A DNA stretch of 64,000 nucleotides, taken from Pseudo-nitzschia pungens. Taxonomy: Eukaryota; Bacillariophyta; Bacillariophyceae; Bacillariales; Bacillariaceae. A program made the position numbers and the translations under genes. Numbering within the stretch: position 1 is the stretch's first letter; each line of letters opens with the position of its first letter. The stretch covers positions 3,720,001 to 3,784,000 of the forward strand of contig CM074765.1 in assembly GCA_037355855.1 (NCBI GenBank), given 5' to 3'. This document shows, piece after piece, positions 43,629 through 53,751 of this stretch. The notes under the pieces were generated by a model. The model made no database searches, was not told the DNA's origin, and saw only the letters and a program-made list of their open reading frames with translations.

Positions 43629-45172
43629 TACACACAGTGGGGTGCAAGGCACCAATGCTCCTACAGTCACACCAACAAGCATGCAAACGAACAGTCAAAC
43701 GAGCGAGAGTTCTGGTCCGAATGAAGCTACGCCAGAGTAAGTCTTCGCCGTATACAGCACCGTTGATTTGTATAGCAATTCTACTTTTGTTTGTTCTGCT
43801 CTTTGTGCTTCGGGACAATTCATAGGACAACGCAACACTCCCGAATCGGTTGAAATAAAAAGCTGCTTTGACCTAATCACTTTCTCTTTCTGTTCTCAGA
43901 ACCGACGAAGAAAAGACCAGCGCTCCCTCGGATCAGCTAACCGGCATCTCTTCTCCGGCTGAGTCTGGTGGGGTGATTGATATATCCCCAGGGTAAGAGT
44001 TGTGCGACATGAGACAGGAAAGATTTCTTTGGCATTTTGTCCCGCTCGTTGAAGTTTGATTCATTCATAGGACAACGCAACACTCCTGCATCGATTCAAT
44101 TCGTTTCGTTTCATCTGATTCCTTTCTCTTTCTGTTTCTTTTCCAATTTTTGACACAACCTAATATATTCAGAACTAACGTAGCAGAGCCCAGCACTCCC
44201 TCGGATCAGCAAACCGGTGACTCTGTTTCATCTGACTCTGATGGGGTGATAGATAGTCCACCAGGGTAAGAGTTGTGTGGGATGGGACACCAATGATTTG
44301 TTCAACATTTTCCCGGCTCTTCGTAGTTTGGAACGATTCATAGGATTACGCAACACTCCTGCATCAATGTACTTCGTTTCGTTTCATCTGATTCCTTTCT
44401 CTTCTTCCTTTTTCTTGTACTCGCAACTGAAGAACCAACGCAGAAGATCCCAGCGCTCCCTCAGATGAGCAAATCAGCAGCTCTATTGTAACTGATTCTG
44501 ATGGGGTAACAGAAAGTCCACCAGGGTAAGTGATGCACCGCATTGATGTTTTGGACTTGCTGTGACTTTTTGGTTGTTTGCCCCCACTATTTTTCAGTAG
44601 CAGTATGATATGGTGCCCATTACAGCAAAATTAACTGACTCTGATCTATTCTCTTTCCTCGCGATAAAGGAGTGAAGAAGAAACAGTAGCTCCGTCGGAT
44701 CTAGGATCCACTGGCTCTTCGTCCGGTGGGGAGGCGGACAGCCCACAAGGGTAAGTAATGCACCCCATAATACGTTGCAGATTTCTAGTGAAGGTATTTC
44801 CACCCATGATGTGGGACGATGTGGCAATGTGTGGTCGCAGCATGATTGATTGACATTCTTTTCTTGAATCGATTCTCGTCCATTTGGACTTCCCCCTTTA
44901 ATCCAATTTCATAGCAATGAATCTCCGACTTCCGCTCCGACAAGGAAGTTAACAGGGTGAGTGATGCACCGCATTTGATGTCTTGGATGCTTAGCAAATA
45001 TTGGGTTGATTTCCCGTCGATGTTTCTTTACAATAAAGTATGGTATTTATTGACAGTGTTCCATTGTCTTTCCTCGCCATTTTTTCATCCATAAAACTAC
45101 AGCAACGAAGAAAAGACTGTTGCTCCGTCGGAAGCAGCAACCAGCGACATGTCTTCCGTGTCATCAAAGTAG
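39063..45172 (+). CDS. Gene C: membrane-anchored DNRLRE/CBM96-like plus four FAS1 protein with exon-repeat tail (12 exons)
   Basis: Exons: 39063-40489, 40785-41268, 41582-42055, 42364-42819, 42965-43412, 43638-43736, 43900-43992, 44173-44265, 44433-44525, 44670-44750, 44915-44956, 45103-45172. Every intron is GT-AG and every join keeps frame; two +1 breaks remain (39739-39760 and 40958-40964). About 1285 residues: acidic tail with a long Ser run, one span (IAIGLAALCVFLLVLAIGLG), linker, outer domain (TTVYRDG, TMLVQRGPPGDSE, YALVEFE, DDCFGK, RFYTSNNEAKGTAPRLVV), then one FAS1 domain per exon in exons 2-5 (VTIFAPNNNAI; YTIFAPNNEAA; LTVFAPTNDAI; TTIFVPTNDAL). Exons 6-12 encode a Ser/Thr/Pro tail from repeated units (APSD-x-x-TG). 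Introns 1-4 contain simple arrays (TGTGT, CA, GGATC, TCACTCAC). Likely a surface adhesion protein, by inference. Confidence 0.87.
43737..44525 (+). repeat. Tandem exon-plus-intron duplication units in gene C
   Basis: Exons 7, 8 and 9 are each 93 bases, start by completing a split codon in phase 2 and end with CCAGG followed by gtaag. The introns before them share the words cataggacaacgcaacactc (one base changed in the third) and cgtttcatctgattccttt. The unit length is about 260-275 bases. Exons 10-12 are shorter, more diverged relatives preceded by the intron start gtaagtgatgcacc or close variants. Confidence 0.85.
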
Positions 45173-46907
45173 ACCAAGGCAAAATCAATTGAGAATTATT
45201 ACTTTTTTTTGGTCAACTCTCATCCCTGTCCATTTTTACATAAACCCAAAATTCGAAGCGACCGAGAAAAAACTGCTGCTCTCTGACACCCACGCACAAA
45301 TAGAAGCCAAAGGAGTCTCTTGAGGAGTGAGAAGGGTTTCTGCCAGGGTGAGTGGACGAAATGTTCAAAGTTTGCTGATCACAGAAGGATCGTTGTCACA
45401 GTGTTGCGTGTAACATATCATTGACAGTTTTTCGTTTCATCTTGCTCTACGTTGGTCTTTGCTCTCCATTTCGGATCTGAAAGTTCCACTCTCTTCTGTC
45501 CATAAGCAAGCCCGAATTCCAATGCATTACCCAACTGTTACTGCATTAATTTTCCCACCAGTGTGGCTTTGAATGTCCCTAGGCAACGTGTTTTGTTTTG
45601 CGGAGGCAAAAGGATCGTACGAAAGGAACAGGAGAAGCATGAATGAAAACACAAATCAAAGAACCAAGTTCATACTAGTACTTCGAACCAGATTTAGAGA
45701 GCATCTTGCTTCTTTGTTGCACTTTTAGATGCCAAACAAGACGACCCAACGTCGTGCACATATTCTCTTGCATTCTCCACTGCATTTTTTAATATTGAAT
45801 ACAAGTGTTATACATTATATTATTCGCAATCATGTTACTATTACTATCATTCTTTTCCAAACTCCTAATTAGTAGTTGTCGACAGTTACAGTGGTGTGCT
45901 ATGCCTTTCAGCATGCATCATGGATATTCGTAGAAGTTCTTGTCCTACAATTCTACTTGAGCCCAGTTTCTACATAAAATGACCAAACAAGATTTGTGGA
46001 GGACAAAGGATTCTGGTATCTATCGATCAAGAACCAAACAAATATGATTGACATACAAACCTATTACTTCTAGTATCAAGCTGCAACTAGTAGTAGTCAC
46101 TAAAGTCACCTGGCTGACGCACAAGTGTAGAAAATGTACTGTTTTCTACGGTGTCACGGTGACTTTAGCCACTAAACCCTTACTACTAGTAGTACTACTT
46201 GTGGTTGTCGAAGACTTAGTCATCCTGACTTCGATAAAACTTCTTCTTGTTCTTACTACTTTTGTTTTGCCACTTCCAGGGAATGGAATGTGTAATCTTG
46301 ATGAACCTGTACATATTCTGTTGTTCTCTCCTTTTCTGCTGAAAGATAGATTTGCAGAAGAGGTGATGGCGATGCATCTTCTTTTTCTTCTTGGTGCAAG
46401 TACCGGTAAGATTACCTTATTACTAGTATGCCGATGGATTGTTACATAATGATGGAAACTGACGACTTTCGAGTGAAGTTTACGTACGTGTTCGTACCGG
46501 TAGATATGATCTCTTGTTATTATTTTCGAAAGATACCGGTAAGTTGCTACGAGTAAGGCTATCCCTGCGCTTGAAAGCCGAACATCGGAGTCTCACACAT
46601 GCTCTTGTACGCCGGAATCATACTATCAGTTCTACACGAAAGAGCCTGCGCGTCTTCCGCATTTTTTGAATTTTGTATGTTCCGTACGAATCTGTCTACG
46701 GGGCATCAGATGCCGTTACGAGACAGTATTTTTAAAATTTCTTTTCCGAACACCTGTCTACTCGTCAACCCTCATTCACAACGGCATCGCGATCCATTCT
46801 TAGAACACAGGAATTGATAGACGAAAAATAGTCCATCGGATAACAACACAACTTACAATATCAATACAGTGTCAAACCACTCAATCAGTCAATCAATCAA
46901 TTACTGA
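45173..46907. other. Intergenic region
   Basis: No gene supported. A 133-codon hydrophobic frame at 46048-46449 overlaps the inverted repeat at 46086-46190 and looks fortuitous. AT-rich. Confidence 0.5.
46086..46190. repeat. Nested inverted repeat with ACTAGTAGTA ends
   Basis: Left arm actagtagtag then cactaaagtcacc; right arm is its approximate complement (ggtgactttagccactaaac then tactactagt). Inside, gtagaaaa and ttttctac form a second stem around tgtactg. It resembles a small foldback element. Confidence 0.5.
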
Positions 46908-48190
46908 ATGAACAAAATGCGTGCCATCAACAACAGACCCTCACTTCAAGCGCCCTTCAATGGAGACGAAAACTACGAAGTCGGTGGATATCTGAACAAT
47001 AGCAGACATTACGACTACAACAATGCCCCCCATCCGGACAGCCCATCAGGTTACTCTCAACTGACCACTGCCACTCGGCGAGACGAGGAGGTTGAAGAGG
47101 ATCCAGATGCACCTATCATCATCCGAGTAATTGCCCCAGCAACCCTTAGAGGAAGGATACACAATCGATGTATTGTACAACGATGAACCCCACACGGTCG
47201 ATATCCCCCCGGGTGGCGTTCGGGAAGGAGAAGAGTTTGAAACAGTCATCGATCCCAAGCGCAAGTATCACGGTCAATATTCTCAAAGGTCGATGGAAAT
47301 GGATCAACTTCCGGAGGAAGAGGAGGAAGAAATTTCGAGAAGAAGCAGCACTTACTCGAGAAACGAGCAATCTGAGCAGGAGGAACAACGAAGAGAGTCA
47401 AGACAGTCCCAGCGGAGCGATTACTCGAGAAACGAGCAGACTCAGCGGGAGGAACAACGAAGAGAGTCAAGACAGTCCCAACGGAGCGACAATAGCAGCA
47501 ATCAAATGCGTTCTACAAAATTGACACCTGCAAATATCTACGATGACCGATCCGACTACACGGAGGATACTTACTCTAAAACCAAGGAGATCGAACAATG
47601 CAACACGTATCCAGCTCATAGTCTCTCGGATGATAATGACGAGGAAGAGGAACCGGAGGAAAGGACTCACATCCAGAAACCCAAAACGAATGACGAAGAC
47701 AACAAGGATGGCGATTCATGCGGCAGAGAGCAAGGACAAAATTTGGTACGACAAGAACGGAGCTCCCCATGGCACATGGCGCACTCGTCTCTTCGGTTGT
47801 TGCGACGTACTGACCCAATCCACCTTCTGGATGGGCTTGTTTTGTACGCCGGTGTTGATGGCTCAACTTATCACTAGATTGGGACTAACCTGGAATGGAC
47901 GAGAAGGACCGCCAGAGGAAACTTACCTCAGCTACAATCGCCTTATCTTGGCGTTGGTGGTCGTAATGGGCGTTTACTGGATCCCCATCTTTGGCACTAT
48001 TTGTGTATCAATCTACTATCTTGTAGTTGTTGTCTACATTGGATCGCAGGTCCGCGGCTACATGCGAAACAAGTACGAGATTCCATCCTCGCTACCAACA
48101 TGGTGCGGAAATCGCACCGACGATATCTGCATGATGCTTTGCTGCGGATGTTGTTCCTCCATTCAGATGGCGCGCCACACTCATGACTGA
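46908..48190 (+). CDS. PLAC8-family protein (two +1 frame breaks)
   Basis: About 426 residues when two single bases are skipped. The N-terminal part reads IIIRVIAPATL, then after a break at 47145-47148 continues EEGYTIDVLYNDEPHTVDIP and PGGVREGEEFE, a prefix I recall from diatom PLAC8 proteins, so the shift is well supported. A Glu/Arg/Ser/Gln linker holds two near-identical copies of EEQRRESRQSQRSD. The second break lies within about 47700-47745. The PLAC8 domain follows: GAPHGTWRTRLFGCCDV, one hydrophobic stretch, GLTWNG, two spans (LILALVVVMGVYWIPIFGTI), RGYMRNKYEIP and the Cys-rich end DDICMMLCCGCCSSIQMARH. PLAC8 proteins are membrane-associated; plant members affect cell size and cadmium or calcium handling. 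No intron is needed. Confidence 0.8.
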
Positions 48191-49519
48191 CAAAGACTAC
48201 CCCGGTCATGCATGTACAACAACCGGCCTGGAATACGATGCACATTCGATCATTTGAAACGAGTAGCTAGTTAGTCGTCAACAAGAAATAGATAAGCTCG
48301 CGGAAGTGATGAAGTAAAGCCACGCAAACAGCGAGCAAACAATTCTACTGAATGACAGGAATGAGTGTATCGGACTAGAAAAGATGTGTTCCTCCTTGTT
48401 TCATCGCCGAGTATGGAATGATCCCAATGTACGTTACAACAAGATAAATTCGAGGAGATGTTTCACTTATTTTGAACAATCAACAGTTTCACTTTTCTAC
48501 AACATCCAACATCAGAAGATAACTACAATAATGGAGCTATCAAAGAACAACTTAGCATAGCTAGCTTTTGAAAGTAGTCGTCTCTCCGTCTTGAAACATA
48601 CGTAGAAAATTGGTAGAATACGAATGATAGTCAACCCTTACGAAAACTCATTCTCAGACAGGATTTGGTTGATTTTTGTTTATTATTACTACACTTATAT
48701 ATCATTGTAGAGTCACCGTATTGTCTAGGCATGGATTATTCACCTTTGTTGAAGGAAGTATGCCAGTGCATCTGTTTGGTACGTACTCTGTGCAATAATA
48801 ATATCTAAGGATACATAGATGTTCCTGCAATGGATAGATTCATTCATTCGATACAAATCAATTCGATTCACACCGGTCTTGTTGTTCGGAGACAGTCGTT
48901 GTCTCGTGTTGATTATGCAAATGGTGTGTGGAAAGATCACGGTTGGAATCGAATTGCAATTCGGAGGTGTGCGAGTTGGTTTTTTCCTCGTCGGAATGAG
49001 AAAGTGTGCTTAGTGACGAGTTTTGGATGAAAAAAAGGAGGGACCGACACCACAAAACAGTAATAATGAGTACAATGTGAAGAACTCCTCCGACGGGAGT
49101 TTCGGTGGGTAGGTTGTGCGGCATATGTGCATTTGTATGAATGCGTGTGCGTGAATGTGCTTGCGTGCGTAATGCGTTAGCGTTGGTAGTAATGCGTTCG
49201 TTTGAGTGCTTTGGTTGGTTGGTTGGTTGGTCCGAAAAAGAAGAGAAAAAGAAAGATAGCCGTATTCGGCGTCCTCCATTTCAGTTCCTTTTGGCGTTTT
49301 CCCCAAGGCTGCATTTCATCTTGCGCCTGATGCAGTAATCCGTGGCGAAAATAAGTAAATCGGTAGGTGCCTGAATCTCTTAGTTTCATGGGTTGGCTGA
49401 AAGAAAGCGAATGAAAGGGGAATCATGCGTCTTTTTTACAAACTTTCACCTCTCGGTCACAAAAGATGCAGTCTGATCCCGATACTGCATTCCACGAGGA
49501 TACGAACTGCACGGATTAC
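48191..49519. other. Convergent intergenic region
   Basis: No gene supported. A GGTTGGTT run lies at 49212-49230. Otherwise unremarkable AT-rich sequence. Confidence 0.5.
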
Positions 49520-51028
49520 TCATTGTGCGTTGTCGAGATCGTAATTGGTGGTGATGGAAAGGTTGAGAAATTCGGTCAGGGCTTCCTCGGCCGACTTTTG
49601 GCGTCCATTCCCTGTTGCCTCAGGGGAAATCGTTGTGCTGGAGATTGCAGTCTTAGAGGTCACCTCCGACGACGTTGCCGCCTTCGTCTTGGTTGACATG
49701 GTCTTCAATTTCAATTTCGACTTCGATTTGGTTGTCGTTTTTTCGGGTGCGGCCGGTATTCCCATTCCGGGACACGCAAACGACAAGTCGCCTCCGTGCG
49801 CCCCGTTGCTGGTTTGGATCAGCGAGGAAAGAATGGCCGAGGGAATCGTAATGCAATCGAACGAAGCTTTTTTCCCCTTTCCGGCGCTGAGCGCTGCCAC
49901 GCACAACTCCGCAATGTCTTCGCGACTGATTCGGGTCAGCGACGCGGAAGTTGCTGCGCTGCGATGGTGATTGAGATCGTAGAGTTGGTCGTCCACGCCA
50001 AACACAAATTCATGGTGTCCGCCCGAGGTGTCGACCAGACCACCGGGGTGAAGAATGGTATAATCCAAGCCGCTCTGCAATGTCCACAATATGGAATCGA
50101 ATACATCATGTCCACAATAAAAACACGAACAACGATCCGCAAAAATGAGACTGGGACATGAAACTGGATTCTACGGAATCACAACGTCATCAAGAACAAC
50201 AACGAAACGAAACAGCGAAACGAAACAACTTACCTCTACAAGATACTTTTCGGCCCTGCGTTTCCACAAGAGGATATCCCCGTGTCCTTCTTCCCGCTTG
50301 CTGTTGGTGATTTTACCGACTTTGTTGATAAAATTGTCGGGATCGGTTACACCCATGGAAGAAACCAGCACGACGTGGGGAATCCCCAATCGCTTGGCCA
50401 GATCGATCTGGGCCTTTTGGCCGAGGTAGTCGACCTTTTCGGGATACCCTCCGTGTTTCCAAGCAAACCGCATCGACCGGATGTTCATGATGGGTTTTCC
50501 GCGCACGGCCCGAAAGGGAGCCAAGATCAGCATGGCCGCCAGAGATCGCTTTCGGATTCGCGGAACGGCGGAGGTGCAAATGACCATGGCGTCCATCTTT
50601 TCGAGACCGTTGTTGCCGCTGCTGTCCTTTTCGTTTGACAACGATCCGGCATCGACACTATCGTTGCTGTTACTGTTTCTGCTGGTCTCGGAACTAGCCG
50701 ACGAGGATGACAGATCGTCGAGAAAGGTTGGACTGGTAATGTCGGCAATCACGACGTGTTCCAACGGGCACTTGGTGTCGACGTTCTTGAGAATCTTTCG
50801 TGCCGACCGCTCCGTTCGAAACAATCCCTTTGGCTCGTATCGGTGATCCTCTTCAAGTTTCGACAAAACGATCCTCCCCGTCTTTCCGGCTGCTCCCGTC
50901 ACCAGGACCCGCACCGGATTCTTGCTGGATTGGGGCTGTCCCGAAAACGCCTCGATGTTGCCTCCGCTACAAGCAATGATCGAGACAACTACCGAGCAGA
51001 AGCGCCATGGGAAGAACTTCGAATGCAT
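49520..51028 (-). CDS. Plastid-targeted atypical short-chain dehydrogenase/NAD(P)-binding protein (2 exons)
   Basis: Exon 1 is 51028-50234, exon 2 is 50074-49520, with a 159-base intron (GTAAGT, TTGCAG) in phase 0; 449 residues. The start at 51028 gives a signal peptide (FCSVVVSIIACSGGNIEAFS) with an Ala-Phe motif typical of plastid precursors. The Rossmann fold opens with VRVLVTGAAGKTGRIVLSKL (G-x-x-G-x-x-G). Further points are VVIADIT, MDAMVICTSAVPR, the VVLVSSMGV strand, and across the exon join KYLVESGLDYTILHPGGLVD, the signature of atypical SDR5/NmrA-like proteins such as plant At5g02240-type reductases. A classical Tyr-x-x-x-Lys is not evident, so it may be an NADPH sensor or a chaperone-like factor. 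A Lys/Ser/Thr-rich extension follows residue 340. Ser/Asn low complexity interrupts the fold once. Confidence 0.82.
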
Positions 51029-52515
51029 CGTGTTGCTGCTGCTGTTGTCTGTCGTAAAATTCTCTGGGAACACGTTGGTGTGGATCCCGGACGGTCTGCT
51101 TCGTCTCCTTCCGACCCAACACACAACCTAATCTTTCTACAGTCTGCCGGCAGTCACGTTGATTGCTTGCTTGATTCTTTGAGATACCGGTATGTTTCTG
51201 TTCCGTTCCGATTAGCATTCAACGGTATGTTCCGATTCGATCAATGTATCTTCCCTAACGATGCCGCGAAGTTCTTCTGAATTGGTGTGGTGTACGGTAT
51301 GCATTAAATCAGATGGTCGGTCAACACTCGACACAGTTACCTTGTTTTGGAGATAAAAAACAAGATGTTTATTGATGTGAACGGAGAACGGTGACAGATG
51401 TATGACAAGCAGATTCGTTCTTCTCTTCCCGTGTCACAAAATCGCTCATTTTTGTTGAAGAAGAGTCGTCCGCGCAACGGACAAAGTGCGACGTCTCTGC
51501 CGAATTGGAAGGGTTTTTTTAAGCGCACGAGTACGATGGGTACGTGTACTCGTGCGAGCTATGGCACTTTGTTTCTTTTATTGGTACATACATACGTATG
51601 TGGCGGGAGAACGACACCAGATGCATCGTGTCACGGAACACGTTTATTATGCTTGTTCTCCATCTTCAATGAGAAACGTGTAACTTAAACTACCGATACT
51701 ACGTAGTAGTACGTACTTACCGCCACGACTCGTACCTTCAACTAGTCCAACCGGTATGTAGTACTGAAACAGACTCATCTCCCACGAAGAAGATTGCATC
51801 TTGCTTCCCCAATTTCTTTGTCTTGCAAAATGTACGGATCCCATTACTTTTACTACTATGACTCTGATGGCAAGAACTAAGGATCACCACCACCACCACC
51901 ACCACCACCACCATGATCCTTTGAATTTATTTTTGGCATACACACCCTACTGCCTCATCCAACAAACAAACCGCTTTCTTGTTAGTAGTGTTACTACTGC
52001 TGTGGCCCTTCTTGAGCAAGAAGAACAGAAGGCCCAGCACCATTTCTGCAACAACAACAAGCTCCAGCAGCAGCAATACCCTCAAAGTACTACTACTAGT
52101 AGTATGAGTAGTATGGAATGAAGAGGAAGTAGTTTTTTGCACTAACGGACATGTCTTTCACGGTTATGGTACTTTTCTTGTAATGTGCTGATTTGATCAA
52201 GACAGCAGCAGATACTACAGCACTACTACTAGTAGCACCACTAATATTACCACGTGCTAGTAGTAGTACTCGTACTAGTAATACTACTAGCTTCAATGGA
52301 GTTCATTACGCGTTCACTGTTTGATGTGTTGTGCATGGCTTGATAATTGTTGTAATAGGAAGGAATTGGTGTTGGTGTGCACTGCCGTACTAGTAGTAGG
52401 CCTTTCTCTACTAGTAGTACTAGAGTGTTGATGGACACTGGTAGATCCACCATTCTCAAAATATGAATGTATAAATTGCATGGAATGCATGAATCAAGGA
52501 AGAATGCTGGCTGCA
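51029..52515. other. Intergenic region with ACTACTAGTAGT words
   Basis: No gene supported. At least seven ACTAGTAGTA-type palindromic stretches lie between 51690 and 52430, plus a CAC trinucleotide run (51888-51913) and a hairpin GCACGAGTAC / GTACTCGTGC at 51525-51555. Confidence 0.5.
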
Positions 52516-53751
52516 TTATGCTGCATGGATCTTGGCAAGGCGAGCATGTATCATTTGAGCCAAATTTTCAATGGTATGACCGTTCTTTTCAACCTGGTCC
52601 TTGAGCTCTTGCATTTTTCTCTCATGTTCTTCGTCGGCACGTTGAATGGGGTCGTGCTCTTCGTCGGTTTCATGCAAGTCGCGACGGACAACAACGTCTT
52701 CGATGACCTTTCCGTCGACAACGGCAATCGCGGGCTCTGGCAGAAGGATTCGAAGTCTCTCGATGTTGGTTGAGTCCAGGGTCAATTCGGCACCATCACC
52801 GAGTTGGAGAGTAAAAGCCGCCGCGGAGACGAAAAACTCGCTGGGTCTGGTATTTGCCGTAGCGGTGCTTTGGAGGTTGAAGACGGCGGAAGATTCAAAC
52901 AAACTTCTGGCACCTTGGCCACCAACGAGTGACCACCGTCCCACATCGGCTCTATTCTGTGATCCACCGATTGCGACGCTGAACTTTGATTTGACCTTGT
53001 TTTCAAAGCCCCCGGCGATGGCTGAATGCTTTTGCCTGGTACTTACGACGTTGTTTTTACCTCCACTAATAGCAGAGTACTTGCCGGAAGCAATGTTTCT
53101 TTCTCCACCACCAACAGCGGAGTGACCTGCATTGGCCTTGTTGTTCAAGCCTCCCATGGCAACAGACTTCTTTCCGTTCGCTTTGTTGCTTTGTCCATTG
53201 GCGACGCCGAACTTTGCGACGATATTCTTCTTCCCTCCTCCAACAGTTCCCGATCCTGACAAGTTCTCCTCTCCTCCGGAAATGGTGCAAAAGGCTACCT
53301 TACCGCCACATTCGTTCGATAACCCACCGGCCACCACGCTATACTCCAGACTGGCCGTGTTGGACTTCCCGCCGCCTACCGTCGCGCCCTTCTCTGCAGC
53401 GATGTTTTCCGCTCCACCGGCAACGGTCGTAATCAGATCGATAGCCTGGTTGTCGAAGCCTCCCAGAATGGTGGAATCATACCCCTGTGCAGAGTTTTCG
53501 CCTCCGCCCATGATGGTTGAATAATTCCCAGAGGCTTCATTAAGTGAACCACCGTGAACGGTTGCGTACAGATTGGTGACCATGTTCCTGTAACCTCCAC
53601 CCACAGTAGAATAATCACCAGTGGCGACATTCTCAACACCACCAACGATGGTAGCATATTCGCCGGTAATAGTACTTCTAATTCCAAAGTCGACTTGTTG
53701 CGCCGCGATTGAATGGGAGGCCAATGCAAGGGTGATCGCGTATAATTTCAT
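52516..53751 (-). CDS. Secreted YadA-head-like beta-roll repeat protein with C-terminal coiled coil
   Basis: 411 residues. Signal peptide MKLYAITLALASHSIAA. From residue 25 to about 275 runs a series of about sixteen units of 14-16 residues with the core S-x-V-x-GG-x-x-N-x-A (STVGGGYRN, STIMGGGENSAQG, SAVGGGERNIASG, SVAIGGSQNRA). This is the YadA-head / Hep_Hag left-handed beta-roll repeat, best known from bacterial trimeric autotransporter adhesins. Residues 275-345 form a non-repeat domain. The C-terminus (about 365-411) is a charged heptad-type coiled coil (ADEEHERKMQELKDQVEKNG). There is no outer-membrane anchor domain, as expected in a eukaryote. A secreted trimeric fibre is the likely form (inference). 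No introns; origin by transfer from bacteria is possible. Confidence 0.8.
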   Translation of the reverse strand: MKLYAITLALASHSIAAQQVDFGIRSTITGEYATIVGGVENVATGDYSTVGGGYRNMVTNLYATVHGGSLNEASGNYSTIMGGGENSAQGYDSTILGGFDNQAIDLITTVAGGAENIAAEKGATVGGGKSNTASLEYSVVAGGLSNECGGKVAFCTISGGEENLSGSGTVGGGKKNIVAKFGVANGQSNKANGKKSVAMGGLNNKANAGHSAVGGGERNIASGKYSAISGGKNNVVSTRQKHSAIAGGFENKVKSKFSVAIGGSQNRADVGRWSLVGGQGARSLFESSAVFNLQSTATANTRPSEFFVSAAAFTLQLGDGAELTLDSTNIERLRILLPEPAIAVVDGKVIEDVVVRRDLHETDEEHDPIQRADEEHERKMQELKDQVEKNGHTIENLAQMIHARLAKIHAA

